Assembly (NCBI RefSeq): GCF_028372415.1
Contig: NC_092878.1
Coordinates: 136,704,750-136,768,749, forward strand
DNA from: Notamacropus eugenii
Lineage: Eukaryota; Chordata; Mammalia; Diprotodontia; Macropodidae
Direction of reading: 5' to 3'
Length of the DNA: 64,000 nucleotides
Notes under the pieces: generated by a model
What the model was told of the DNA's origin: nothing
The model's database searches: none
Seen by the model: only the letters and a program-made list of their open reading frames with translations
Made by a program: the position numbers and the translations under genes
Shown: piece after piece, positions 34,514 through 44,755 of the stretch
Numbering within the stretch: position 1 is the first letter of the stretch
Layout of the letters: each line of letters starts with the position of its first letter

Positions 34514-34941
34514 TGTGTCGCCAAGATAATATTCACAGCACTGGTGGTGACTATGAATATGCCAGCATAGTTCTCAGTAAGAGACTCTTATAGAAGGCAG
34601 AAGAAAAACATTTAGATACCAGAAGGCAAAATCCATCATGGTGACCAAGAAGTTAATAAACATGATCATGACAGGGGGCAAAACTATTCCCAAACCTTCC
34701 CTCCCCCCCTTAGCCAGGGCCTTCTCACTCTAAGCTGTCATGAGCCTGAGCCTTGCTGTGTCGATGGCCTCTGACCTGACCCTGCTGACTCACTTGCCCC
34801 CAGTTCTGCTGCACCCTTCTTGTTCAGCCTGTTCAGCAAGCTCCTCCTACCTCAGGTAGCTTAGACTTCTAGGTGATTTAAGCAGATCATATGGGCCTAT
34901 TAATGAATGACAAAGATCTTTCCACTTAAATTACTATGACA
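34514..34941 (-). repeat. 3' LTR of the ERVL-like provirus
   Basis: Sense-strand ends are TGTCATAG...GACACA. It shares 'gccagggccttctcact', 'gtcatgagcctgagccttgc' and 'ttcagcctgttcagcaagct' with the right LTR. Confidence 0.85.
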
Positions 34942-35239
34942 TTTGGCTCCAAGAGCTCTCATATTCATTACATAGGTCGATGGGGCAATTGGTATTAACA
35001 GAACTTTAAAAAGGATAACAGAAAAAAAGCATATAAAACAATATCTTAGGTGACTGGTGTCAACAGAACTTTACAGCGGTGTAACAGGCGTTCCCACAAA
35101 ATGAGTACAAAAAAAATTTAGGGTGGAAATTGAGCACAAGCACCCCATCAATCCCCCTCAATAAATAGTACCCAAAATCTTGGTGTAAGAGGTGAAGACC
35201 TTTCTACAACTACTTCCTGCTGAGATTGGACATAGAGCT

Positions 35240-35695
35240 GTCTCTGCCCCAAAAGGTCCCATTGTTTCAAATCTACTGGGATAGTAAAAAAAAGCCTTGG
35301 CTAAATCAATAACTGTACCAAGTCCTGTCATAATTCTGGGTCTTTTCTATTAAAGTAATGGTATCTGGAACAGCAGCATACAAGGGAGGAATGACTTTAT
35401 TCAGTTGTCTATAATCCACTGTTACCCTTCATGTCCCGTCTGACTTTCTTACTGGCCAGACAGGATTATTCCATCCAGTGGTTGTAGGGACTAGCACTCC
35501 AGCTTCAACATATTCCTTTATAGTATTGGTAATTTCATCTTGTGCACGTGGCACACGACACAGCTTTAGAGTAAGCACTTCAGAAGGTTCAAGCATAGTG
35601 ATTGGGTCCATTTTTGTTTTACCCACTGAAACTATATTAATTTCTGCCTTCCTTACTGCAAACTGGTGTCTCCCCTCAGGTAAATTTAAAGTCAT
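35240..35695 (-). pseudogene. Fossil pol: start of reverse transcriptase
   Basis: The minus-strand translation carries 'CRVPRAQDEITNTIKEYVEA', 'GWNNPVWPVRKSDGT' and then a 'VDYRQLN'-like block, the fingers region of retroviral reverse transcriptase. It follows the protease region. Fossil, not functional. Confidence 0.8.
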
Positions 35696-35728
35696 ACCTT
35701 TTCAGTATATCTATTCCAGTGATGTATT

Positions 35729-35959
35729 TCAGGAATGGATACAATTAACCACGGTATATTCTTTCTTAGTTAATTGTCCAATTTTCATCGTTAGATTAAC
35801 TTGTCTGGCTGATATTTCAGCCCCTCCCAATCCTGTGATAGTGATAGGAGTTCCATGTTTAAACTTAACAGGGTTTCCATATATAAGGGAGGCCCCCGCC
35901 CCAGTATCTATTAATGCCCTAGTTATAGTGTTTGATCCATTTTTCCAATATATGGTCAA
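35729..35959 (-). pseudogene. Fossil retroviral aspartic protease region
   Basis: The minus strand shows 'ALIDTGAGASLI', the DTG(A) active-site motif of retroviral proteases, and a downstream 'ITGLGGAEISARQVNL' segment fitting the flap and following strand. It sits between gag and RT as expected. Confidence 0.85.
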
Positions 35960-36138
35960 GTTGATATGGGTTCTGTAATCCCATCTGTGTATTTCTTTAA
36001 TCTGAGCTGGGGTTTGGCCAACTTCCTATTCTCCCTGAAGGTGCAACAAACTTGCAGTAAACAATTCTCTCCTTGTTAATTTATTCTGATTTTGAATCTG
36101 CTGTTTACTCTTCTCTCTCTTGCAGTGTTGTCTTTTTC

Positions 36139-36945
36139 TCAGTCCCCAAAGTCACCTAACTGTGAAATCTTGTCCAGCACCTCTGAAAGAGGGTGCCCTA
36201 TTTCCCCAATCATTAGAGTCAAAATCAAGTGCTTGTAAGTAGAAGGAGCCGTCTTCACTATTATATTCCTATGGTAAACTGCAAAGGGAGTATCATAGTG
36301 TGCACCTGCATTTCCTATCATTATGGCTGTCTTCATTACCTCCTTTAACTTTTTTATACGGTCCCTAAGTGAATACCAGGGCCTGTCTCCCCTAGGCCAT
36401 ATAGGGTCAGTAGGTCACTGCCTACTGCAGCCTTCTGCAGCCAAAGCTACCTGATTAGTTACATTGTTACCTCCTTGCATACTGTAATCTCTCAAAGTTT
36501 GCTGTACAAAAGGATTCTGACGAATACCTATACATTTCAGGCAATCTACAGGATGTATAGCTATTCTTCCAGCTCCTTCATCACTGATTCTCATCATCCA
36601 AGATATTAACGATTCTCCCATCCTTTGGGTGAACTGACTCCAAATTTCTTTGACTTCCTGCTGAGTAAAGTCCTCAATTATTTGCCTAAACACTGTGTTA
36701 TCTCCTTGGTTCTTCTGTTTCCACTTCACTGTTGGGCATACTTCTGACTGAGAAGCTTCTCCCTGTAAAATTATTTCACTTCCTTTGTCCCTGTGGCAAC
36801 TAGGCTGGGTCTGCGCAGAGGTCAGATGTGTGTTTCTTTTGTCATCCTTCAGCTTCTTCTGAGCTAAATTAACAGCCTTCCACCTGAGAACTGGCTCTCC
36901 CCCCACCCCCCCCACTGCTCTTGTAAAGTAGAGCCTGAAGGCCAA
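36139..36945 (-). pseudogene. Fossil gag region
   Basis: The minus-strand translation includes 'IWSQFTQRMGESLISWMMRI' and 'CIGIRQNPFVQQTLRDYSMQ', capsid-like, placed upstream of the protease. The assignment rests on position plus weak capsid resemblance. Confidence 0.65.
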
Positions 36946-37306
36946 GAATTCCCATGCAAACTAGCTAACTCTTCTTTCCATCTGAATTTTTTCCTTAAGC
37001 AAGCTCATCTCTGTTTCTACACATAATATGGTAACCCGTTAATAAAATCCAGCCTCTCCTGCTTACCCCTGCCAACTCCTTCCCTGGTCTTATTGATATT
37101 CCTTGCAAATACCTTTCCAAATCTCCATCCATATTCCCCCTCCTGTGACCTCACTCTCCAGTTTTCATAGGGTCCAGTGCTTTTAGCCCATTCCTTTGCT
37201 AGTGAGGAATACAGTAAATTCTCCCATCCTGGGATATTAATATCTTCCTCTAAATACATTCTGCCTCCAAATAGAGATACCTTGTGATCCTGTTTGTGAT
37301 GCCAAA

Positions 37307-37772
37307 TGTATTGCCAAGGCAATATTCACAGCACTGGTCGTGACTATGAATATGCCAACGTAGTTCTTAATCACAGAATATAAAAGACTCTGTAGAAGGC
37401 AGCAGAAAAACATATGTTTAGACACAAGAAAGTGAAATCCCAGAACCAGAAAGCAAAATTCGTCATGGTGACCAAGAAATTAATGAACATGATCACCACT
37501 GGGGGCAAAGCCATTCCCAAACCTTCCCTCTCCCTCCCCTCAGCCAGGGCCTTCTCACTTTAGACTGTCATGAGCCTGAGCCTTGCTATGTTCTTTCCCC
37601 TCTGACCTGACCCTGCTCACTCACTTCCCCATAGTTCTACTGCAACCTTCCTGTTCAGCCTGTTCAGCAAGCTCCTCTTACCATATGTAACTTAGGCTTC
37701 CAGGTAATTTAAACAGATTATATGGGCCTATTAACAAATGACAAAGATCTTTTCGTTTACATTACTATTACA
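37307..37772 (-). repeat. 5' LTR of the ERVL-like provirus
   Basis: Sense-strand start TGTAATAG (37772) to end AATACA (37307). Next to it in the sense direction lies 'tttggcatcacaaacagg', the expected position of the primer-binding site; I could not name the primer tRNA. Confidence 0.85.
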
Positions 37773-37829
37773 AATGTATACATAAGTAACAAGTCAGGGT
37801 AGCATGTAATAGTAATAGTCTACATTTGT

Positions 37830-37965
37830 ATATTTATGGTTTACAAAGTACTTCTCTCTACCCCTTGGTATATGCAATGCCATTACTGTTATTCCCATTT
37901 TATAGATGGGGAAACAGCAGCCTGGAGCAGTTAAGTGACTTGCCTGTCAGACAGACACAGATGAG
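37830..37965 (-). repeat. MIR-type SINE
   Basis: 'ttcccattttatagatgggg', 'gagcagttaagtgacttgcc': reverse-strand MIR3-like. Confidence 0.75.
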
Positions 37966-38007
37966 TTATCCTTTTTTGAGATGGTGGATTATACATAAGA
38001 TTTGAAG

Positions 38008-38250
38008 TCGTTGTTGTTCAGTCATTTTCAGTCATATCCAATGCTTTGTGAGCCTATTTGGAGTTTTCTTGGCAAAGATACTTGAGTGATTTGCTATTTC
38101 CTTCTCCAGATCATTTTACACATGAGGAAACTGAGGCAAACAGGATAAGTAACTTGTTCAGGGTCACACAGCTAGTAAGAACTTGAGGCTGAATTTGAAC
38201 TCAGGTCTCTAGGCCTGGAACACTATCCATGTTGTCACCTAGGTCTTCAA
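38008..38250 (-). mobile_element. Mar1-type CORE-SINE, nearly full length
   Basis: It begins 'gttgttgttcagtcattttc' (RTE-like tail reversed), then 'ttggcaaagatacttgagtg', 'tttgctatttccttctccag', 'tgaggaaactgaggcaaaca', 'agggtcacacagctagtaag' and a decayed tRNA-like head near 38240. Confidence 0.9.
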
Positions 38251-38259
38251 GATTTTGAA

Positions 38260-38830
38260 AATGAGGTGTATATGTATTGAGAGAAGGAAAAAATATTTTC
38301 TTTGAAAGGAATGATATGTACCAAGGCATGGTGGTGGTAGGCAGCATGTATGTATTTTATTGGTGCAGAGAAATTCCCCACAGAGTAGCAGCTGCTTTGT
38401 AGGATAGCAATTCATGTGACTAATAAAATAAATGACTGGACTTGATTCCAAGGAAGTAAGGATCAGTAAAGAACTTGGTACCTGTTCGTGGAAAAAGAGA
38501 ACCTTTATTAGGTTGACATGTTTAGGTTTGATATGCTAGGCGGTAGTAGTGAGTAACAGTAAACTCTTTAGACAGAGAAATGACATAAAGGGGGAAAAAT
38601 TCAGTGCAGTAACATGGAGGGAGGTGTAGACTGGAACAGGAAGACACTTAACTGGAGACAAGAATGGGATGATCCTAAAATGCCCTGGGTCAGTGGCTAT
38701 GAGGAGAGATTTCCTAGGAAGACTTGGAACATCCAGGGAGGAATTGAAAGGAGGGAGAGGAGTAGAGAGTTGGTTTCAAAATGGAAGACCAGAAGGAAGG
38801 TAGTGCAGTTGGCAGAAGAAGCCTGATGTC
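38260..38830 (-). mobile_element. L2 LINE, minus strand
   Basis: 'gaaaggaatgatatgtacca', 'aggaagtaaggatcagtaaa' and the purine-rich order mirror degraded L2. The short + frame at 38614-38826 has no recognisable motif. Confidence 0.5.
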
Positions 38831-39064
38831 CTTCTCTGAAACTCAGTGTGAGAAAAGATGTTGGAGAACATCAAATCCAAACTGCGCCTGAGAGGAAATC
38901 TGGCCCATGATATTCCTGACTATGGACAGACATTCACTTTGCCCAGAAGACTTTCTCTGCTGGGATACCTCCTGAGGCAGCTTCTGCCATCTTGGATTAT
39001 TTCTCATCATTAGGGAAAATTTCCCCTTATACTAAAATCTAAATCTATCTCTCCGTTATATAGG

Positions 39065-39420
39065 ATCATAATATTTTAGATTGAAAGCTTGACAAGTCAC
39101 CCACAGTGGTGTCAAACTCAAATAGAAATGATTCCTGCTAGCTGCATATTGACTGGAATATTACAAATGAACACTATGTTGTATTACGTGTTTATTTTGT
39201 TAAACATTCCAATTACATTTTAGTCGACTTAGGCCTGGGGGCCATGAGTTAACAACCTCTGATCTAATCCAACTGACAGTGCATTTTACTGATGAGGGAA
39301 CTGAAGCCCAAGGAGATGAAGTGATCTAAGGTCACACAGAGAGCAAAGGGCAGGAGCAGAGGTTCAAATCTGGCCTCTCCAACCTTAGATCCAGCACACT
39401 TCCTGCTAAACCATGCTGTT
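39065..39420 (-). repeat. MIR-type SINE split by an hAT element
   Basis: The left part is 'attttagattgaaagcttga'. The right part has 'tgatgagggaactgaagccc', 'tgatctaaggtcacacagag' and 'gaggttcaaatctggcctct'. Confidence 0.75.
39104..39261. mobile_element. hAT-type miniature transposon, second copy
   Basis: It starts 'cagtggtgtcaaactcaaat', the intact hAT terminus, and shares 'ttattttgttaaacattcca' and 'aattacattttagtc' with the copy at 1067-1264, in the same orientation. The right end is worn. Confidence 0.75.
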
Positions 39421-39934
39421 CTCTTGAGCCAAGTAGAAAAAAAAATCTAACATCTCTTTGCACGGCCTTTTAAATACTTGAAGACAGTGATTTCTACCCC
39501 GAAGATGGTTTCTAAGCCATTTATCTACCCTTGATGCCTGCACTAGATCTTTCTAGAACATGGCTTGTCCTTTTATTGTAATAGTCACCCTTCTTTGAAT
39601 GTATGCCCATTCTTTGCTCTATAATTAATTATAAATAATCATTCTTTGTCTATAAGACAAAAGCCATTCTACAAAACCTCCAAAAGGTAAAAGTCTAAAA
39701 TGAAAACCTATCTCCATTCACTCTAAGGGGAAAATGGTAGAATAATTTCAGCAAGGTTTTGCACTGACTAGAATTCACTTGAACAGAGGATTGGTGTTAA
39801 TTGGTTTTGTTGCTGTAGTACAAAAATTGGCTTGGTTGAAATTTTTCTCTGAAAACCCAACAGTATTATTGTATTTGTTTTATCTGTCAGTCATATGATA
39901 TTGGGAAGTTCCTCATCTTTTTACCAAGAAGCAG
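39421..39934. other. No recognised feature (intron)
   Basis: It includes a CR1-tail-like 'tttctacccc' region near 39490; otherwise unassigned. Confidence 0.35.
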
Positions 39935-40138
39935 CTTGAAGGCACAGAAGAGCTGGGATTGAACTTGTAATCAGGAAGATCCTGCCTGAATCAGCTGTGT
40001 GGCCCTGGGCAAGTCACTTAACCTCTCTCAACTCCATTTTTCTCATCTATAAGATGGGCATGATAATTCCTACTTAGCAGGATTGATGTGAGCCTCACAT
40101 GAGATGTGTAAAGTGCTTCACAAAACTTTAAAGACTAT
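39935..40138 (+). mobile_element. CORE-SINE
   Basis: 'tgtgtggccctgggcaagtc', 'acttaacctctctcaactcc', 'tgtgagcctcacatgagatg', 'gtaaagtgcttcacaaaact' in MIR/CORE order. Confidence 0.85.
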
Positions 40139-40146
40139 ATATATAT

Positions 40147-40184
<38 letters not shown>

Positions 40185-40186
40185 GT
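40139..40186. repeat. (TA)n/(CA)n microsatellite
   Basis: TA and CA dinucleotide runs at the tail of the SINE, a common place for microsatellite birth. Confidence 0.95.
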
Positions 40187-40959
40187 ATGTGCTATTATTA
40201 TAAAGGTATTCCTTTCTCATCTATACATGCTAAAATAGCACATTCCTCAAAATCAATTAATAAATATAACTATTTACCAAAAGGAGAAAACAGTGGTGTG
40301 AGTGTTGGGAAGCAGAATGAGTCAATCCACTGCCAAAGGTAAAGGAGAACATAACACAAAAGAGTAAGATTAAAACAGAAAGAGTATCAAGGTACAGCAG
40401 AAGGTTTTTGTCATTTCATGGGGCATCAGGCAAACTAGTTGGCAGCAGACTAAGCAGTGGAAATAGTGTTATTTTCTGCTTACATTATGTATTGAATCTA
40501 TTCCTCTGTATGTATATGCCTGTTATATGGAGGAATTTGTCTGTTATGAAAATAAGTCCATATACTAAAAAATAGGCACAGATCAATATTCATTAAAATG
40601 AAAATTCATAAATCTACTGTCCAGGCAGTGAGGAAAGAATTTGCCAGTATCCTTCCAGCTTCAGTTTTCTAAACTAATCTTTTAACTGAACTTCCCTGAC
40701 CTTTTATGCCTCATGGTTATTTGAAAAAGACCCCATGAGACCATGACAGAATAGAAATGGGTATAATTAATACTAAATTATGCTTTTGAAAGGAAGAGGC
40801 AAATCTTTTCCTTTGAATTGGCAAATTTGTATCATCTATAAGGCAGGAATTTATGGCATTTCCACTTAGCCTTGCTTAATTCATTGAGGTTGGATGAGGG
40901 TAAATCATGGTTTTGCTGTCTGGATCCTGGAAACCTGAATTCAGTACCATGGTGTAAAA
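40187..40959. other. No recognised feature (intron)
   Basis: AT-rich unassigned sequence. Confidence 0.35.
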
Positions 40960-41059
40960 GGAAGGACATACACAGGAGGGCCTGCTATCACATGTTCATA
41001 GATCTGCTTTTCTAAAAGGAAAGGCAACTTTCGAGGGGCCAACAATCACTTTAATCAAA

Positions 41060-41104
<45 letters not shown>

Positions 41105-41440
41105 CCATCTATCTATATCATTTGCTTAGTTCAGAGGAAACAAGTCAGCACCCTAAACTTCACTTTAGGAAATTGAATATAAAGAGAGAAACAAAGCCGC
41201 TTAGTGGCTGCTCAGTCCTATCTGGCACTCAAACTATCTTCCCAACACTAAGCCCCAAAGTAAAATCTCACTTCAGAGTCTTTATACAACTCTTCAGAAC
41301 CAGAAGGCATCCCAACCCTGGAGAACCTGTGCCTCATTAACAAAAGGTGTGGGCCTTCCTACAAATCTTCCCTAATGAAACTCCTTAATGCGCAGGCCCT
41401 TTAATGGGTTGGGAAGATGTTCTTTAATCACATAAAAATA
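40960..41440 (-). repeat. Dispersed LTR-like repeat, copy 1
   Basis: It shares 'acatacacaggagggcctgc', 'cactttaatcaaa', 'aagtcagcaccct', 'taagccccaaagtaaaa' and 'ctgtgcctcattaacaaaag' in order with 60518-61030. On the minus strand ATTAAA could be a polyadenylation signal, so the unit may be a retroviral LTR. A (GT)n run has expanded inside. Ends are not fixed. Confidence 0.6.
41063..41102. repeat. (GT)n microsatellite
   Basis: About 19 GT units inside the LTR-like repeat. Confidence 0.95.
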
Positions 41441-41664
41441 ATTAACAATACAAATACATAGACTCTAAGTTAAAGACTTGGTTAATTCAGTCAAAGGCAA
41501 GATTCAATCTGAGGCACTTTGATTGTACTAAAACAAAAACAGCAAAAGTTCCTACATTGCTTGGCATTACACAGGGGTGAAGAAGACCTTTGCCTTTTGG
41601 ATGAGGTAACGTGATCTGAAGCTCCAACTGTGATCCTCGAACATTTGTGTGCTGCAAAGGACAT

Positions 41665-42110
41665 TGTGTGGGATGGCAAGATCCCTGATTCAAATTAGTT
41701 AGTCAGAGGCCTCTCAAAGTGATGACAGAAAGTTTATTTGATTCTTGAGAAGTGGGGCAATTCCTCCACCAGGTGATCTGGAGCAGGAAAAGCCAAAGAC
41801 AAAGGAAAAGCAGTGATATGTATAGACCCTAACACAAATCCCTCCCTCCCCACTGACCATTATCCTCATTAGCTGAGAATATGATCTTACATTCTAGACA
41901 CGAAATCTAACGAATCCCTTTTGAAATGAAGACATCGAAGAATTATGTAAGTTTTATCCAATCATTGAGACCCTAATATACTACATAATTTGTATCCTTA
42001 TATGGAATTATTCCACTCTAAAAATATTGTAACCTTGAGCCTCTTGGTCTTTCTCACTCCTGGGAGAAGAATTACAATCTGAGAAGTCTTCACTAAACCT
42101 ATTCCACTCA
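41665..42110 (-). repeat. 3' LTR of the ERV1 provirus
   Basis: Sense start TGAGTGG (42110), end near CACA (41665). It shares with the right LTR 'tccaccaggt', 'ctggagcagg', 'tatagaccctaa', 'ttttatccaatcattga' and 'gagaagtcttcact'. It is shorter than the right LTR and lacks the octamer array. Confidence 0.85.
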
Positions 42111-42125
42111 ATCCCTCCTCTTATC
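42111..42125 (-). other. Polypurine tract of the ERV1 provirus
   Basis: On the minus strand the bases directly before the 3' LTR read AAGAGGAGGGAT, the expected plus-strand primer tract. This confirms the orientation. Confidence 0.7.
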
Positions 42126-42179
42126 TATTAACCTGAAGACTTCTCTCTGATATTTCAACCAAAGTTCTGTAATGTGATC

Positions 42180-42490
42180 TCACATTGTCTGTCAATTTCT
42201 TCATTCCCATCAGGATCACTCCTGTCTTTTATCTCCACAGGTGTTCATCCTTCCTTCTTTAGTATCATCAACCGAATGGCTCCTTCGGTCCTCTCTTCTA
42301 CTCTAGCAAGCCTTAGTAGAGAATTTCTAACTATTCTAGTAATAAGTGAAATCAAACAAGGTAAACAAATAGGAAGTAATATAATACCACTAATTGCTAT
42401 GAGGCCAAACCACAGTAGTCTCTTCCACCAGCTCCCTTCAAACCAAGACCACCAGGACGTATTAAAAAGCTTATACCATTATATAGCACA
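42180..42490 (-). pseudogene. Fossil env: transmembrane subunit end
   Basis: The minus-strand translation has 'WFGLIAISGIILLPICLPCL' followed by 'ISLITRIVRNSL', a membrane-spanning segment and cytoplasmic tail as in retroviral Env TM. It sits just upstream of the 3' LTR as expected. Confidence 0.7.
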
Positions 42491-43940
42491 CATCAGCATT
42501 TTCACTGCATTTTTTTATAACCAAATATAAATTTCAAATTATTAAATTTCTATCACATCCTTTTAAAACCCCAATCGATATGTAATAAACTACAAATTAA
42601 AAAATGGTGTAACAATTACATTAAATTAATGTTGCATCTAACAAATGCCTATCCTTTTGTTAAGCACTTTACAATCATAAATGCCAAATAACAATATCTT
42701 TCAGCTTAATTCTGATAAGAAGAGCATTCTCAGATGCTGCTTTGTATTTCCTTTTTCCCTTAAGTAAAAGAAAACTTCCCTAGAAGGACCACATGGCTGG
42801 CCATTTTGAGCTGTGACTAGCCTTTTCCCTTGTACTCTGCTTCCTTAAAGCGCTGAAAGGCCATCCTCTGGGTCCCCTACCCCTTCCCAGGGCCAGCAGA
42901 GCTGGTCTCACAGTCTCATCCCAGCCTTTTAAATCATATGGGGGAGGGTAACTTTCCTTTTGTCCCTGTGGTCTGAGCACATGGACAGAGTTAATGCTTC
43001 TAAAAGATATCACTGAAATTCTAAAGTGAATTTGCAATTTTACACACATTGTCTTTTGGTATCAGATACATTGACCCAATTCAAACCTAAAGTATGGATT
43101 TTAGCTTTGAGATCTCATTAAATCAGAACTTTCTAACTGGAGACTGTATCTTACTCTGCTAATTTTCATTACAAAAGAGATCCTCCTTTAGGTAAGGTAG
43201 GGAATGACCTGCCACTCCCATATCTGAGGAGGAAAGACTTTCCCAGATTAAAAAAAAAAGTTTGAATCAAATTAAAGAGCCTCCTTCTATATCTTTATCA
43301 TCCCATACAAAGTAGCAATTACTTGATCATTTTCTTTTTGTCTTTTTCCTTTGTATTTTGTTACATCATTCCAATTTTATAATCTATTTCCCAGGGGATT
43401 ATTTACCGGTATATCCTGACTCTGCTCCGAAGCTCAGGGCTTGGACTGCTCCTTCCCCATTTTGCATGAGGACTGTCACCAGACACCTCTGAGTCCGAGA
43501 CTCAACGAATTATCCTAGCTTCTTTTCTAGCTCTTGGTGGGGGTTGCCCACCCACCAGTAGTCACCCGGTAGCATTCTCAGAGGGCCCTTTCCCTTGGGG
43601 TCTGCAGTCCACTAATTTTGGTTGGGAGCTGTCGCCGATCTCCCCGAGTCTGTCTAAGACTCTCCAATTCGACCCCCAGACCCCCTGAGTGCTTACCTCT
43701 GGGTTATGGGCGCACAAGTTGCCTGACTGCAGTTTCCAGCATGGACTGGTCAGAGTTTCCAATACTTCAAAGCTTCGGAGTCTTTACACTTTCTGTTCTC
43801 ACTGAGTTCCTCTGCTTCAGGTCGTTACTACACAGAGAGGGAGGCTCAACACTCAGCTTCAAGGACCATGGGAGAAAGATCTCCCCACAGGTGCCTGCCC
43901 CCAAACTGAGTCACCAGCCGTGTCTCTGGGAAGTCACGTG

Positions 43941-43958
43941 ATCCCGGACGAGCCCCCA
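43941..43958 (-). other. Primer-binding site, tRNA-Pro type
   Basis: The minus strand reads TGGGGGCTCGTCCGGGAT, identical to the recalled 18-nt proline tRNA primer site used by many gammaretroviruses and ERV1 elements. It lies five bases from the LTR edge. Confidence 0.9.
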
Positions 43959-43963
43959 CGAAC

Positions 43964-44593
43964 TGTACGGGATGGCAAGACCCTCTATTCAAATTTGACT
44001 ACTCAGAGGTGTCTCAGAGTGTTAACAGAAAGTTCCTTTATTCGATTCTCGCAAAAAGCGGGACAATCCCTCCACCAGGTAGTCTGGAGCAGGGAAAGCT
44101 GCCACACAAAGGCAGAACAGTGGTTTATATAGACCCTAATGTGGAAGCCCCCACCCACCACTGACCATTGTTCTCATTGACTGAGAAATGTGGTCTTACA
44201 TTCTGGGCATGAAATCTAACCAATCCCATCTTAAGTTTGGTTTGAATTTCCTGCTCCCTGTCCCTTAACAAAGCCAGAGAAAATACATGTCAGTATATGC
44301 AAATAAAGCATTGAGAGTATATGCAAATGAAGTGCATGCAAATGAAGCATTGAGAGTATATGCAAATGAGGTGGACCTGTGTGAGGACTGCCAACTGCTC
44401 ATGCACATGCAAATTAGGCATTGAAGAGTTAGGGAGTTTTATCCAATCATTGATTCTACACTGCATAGCTTACATCCTTATATTGGAATTGCCTGACTCT
44501 GAAGGCTTTGTAACCTGAGCCTTTCGGTCTCCTTTACCCCTGGGAGAAGAATCCACATTCCTGAGAAGTCTTCACTGAATCTGTTCCCTTTCA
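43964..44593 (-). repeat. 5' LTR of the ERV1 provirus with promoter signals
   Basis: Sense start TGAAAGG (44593), end CGTACA (43964). On the minus strand there is a TATATAAA-like box near 44137 and an AATAAA signal near 44040, the normal U3/R arrangement. Five ATGCAAAT octamers occupy the U3 (listed separately). Confidence 0.85.
44297..44414. promoter_or_regulatory. Array of five ATGCAAAT octamers in the LTR U3
   Basis: Exact ATGCAAAT (POU/Oct-factor octamer) at 44297-44304, 44321-44328, 44336-44343, 44360-44367 and 44407-44414. The first four lie in a partly duplicated 'gcattgagagtat' context, so the array grew by local duplication. Octamer sites are known enhancer parts in several mammalian LTRs. 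Activity here is inference. Confidence 0.75.
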
Positions 44594-44755
44594 AAATTCT
44601 ACCTTAGATATTGACTAGCTGTGTGACCCTGGGTAAATCACTTAGTTCTGTTTGTCTCAGTTTCCTCATCTGTAAAATGAGTTGGAGTATCTTTGGCAAG
44701 AATAACCTAAATGAGGTCACAAACAGTCAGGTGACTGAGCAACAACAGTAATAAT
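44594..44755 (+). mobile_element. Mar1-type CORE-SINE, 5'-less
   Basis: 'gctgtgtgaccctgggtaaa', 'gtctcagtttcctcatctgt', 'gagtatctttggcaagaata', 'gtgactgagcaacaacag'. It starts exactly at the LTR edge, without the tRNA-like head. Confidence 0.85.

Larger units (their letters stand above)
34514..37772 (-). mobile_element. Old endogenous provirus, likely ERVL-like (class III), incomplete
   Basis: Two LTRs in direct orientation (34514-34941 and 37307-37772) bracket about 2.4 kb of internal sequence. The whole is flanked by the 5-bp duplication AATGT (34509-34513 and 37773-37777). In the sense (minus) direction the recognisable parts are 5' LTR, leader, gag, protease and the start of reverse transcriptase, then 3' LTR; env was not recognised. 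The RT-start style ('AGVLVPTTTGWNNPVWPVRK') and 5-bp duplication favour an ERVL-type virus, by inference. The LTRs differ at roughly one base in eight to ten, so it is old. It is clearly broken, with multiple defects. Confidence 0.9.
41665..44593 (-). mobile_element. Endogenous provirus, ERV1 (gammaretrovirus-like), tRNA-Pro primed, incomplete
   Basis: LTRs at 41665-42110 and 43964-44593 lie in direct orientation. In the sense (minus) direction: 5' LTR, primer-binding site, about 0.5 kb leader, poorly recognisable internal sequence, an env C-terminal part, a purine-rich tract and the 3' LTR. The internal region is under 2 kb, and gag and pol were not recognised. Broken, with large parts missing. 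LTR divergence suggests an insertion old enough to be fixed, but several sites (primer site, promoter) are still sharp. Confidence 0.9.
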
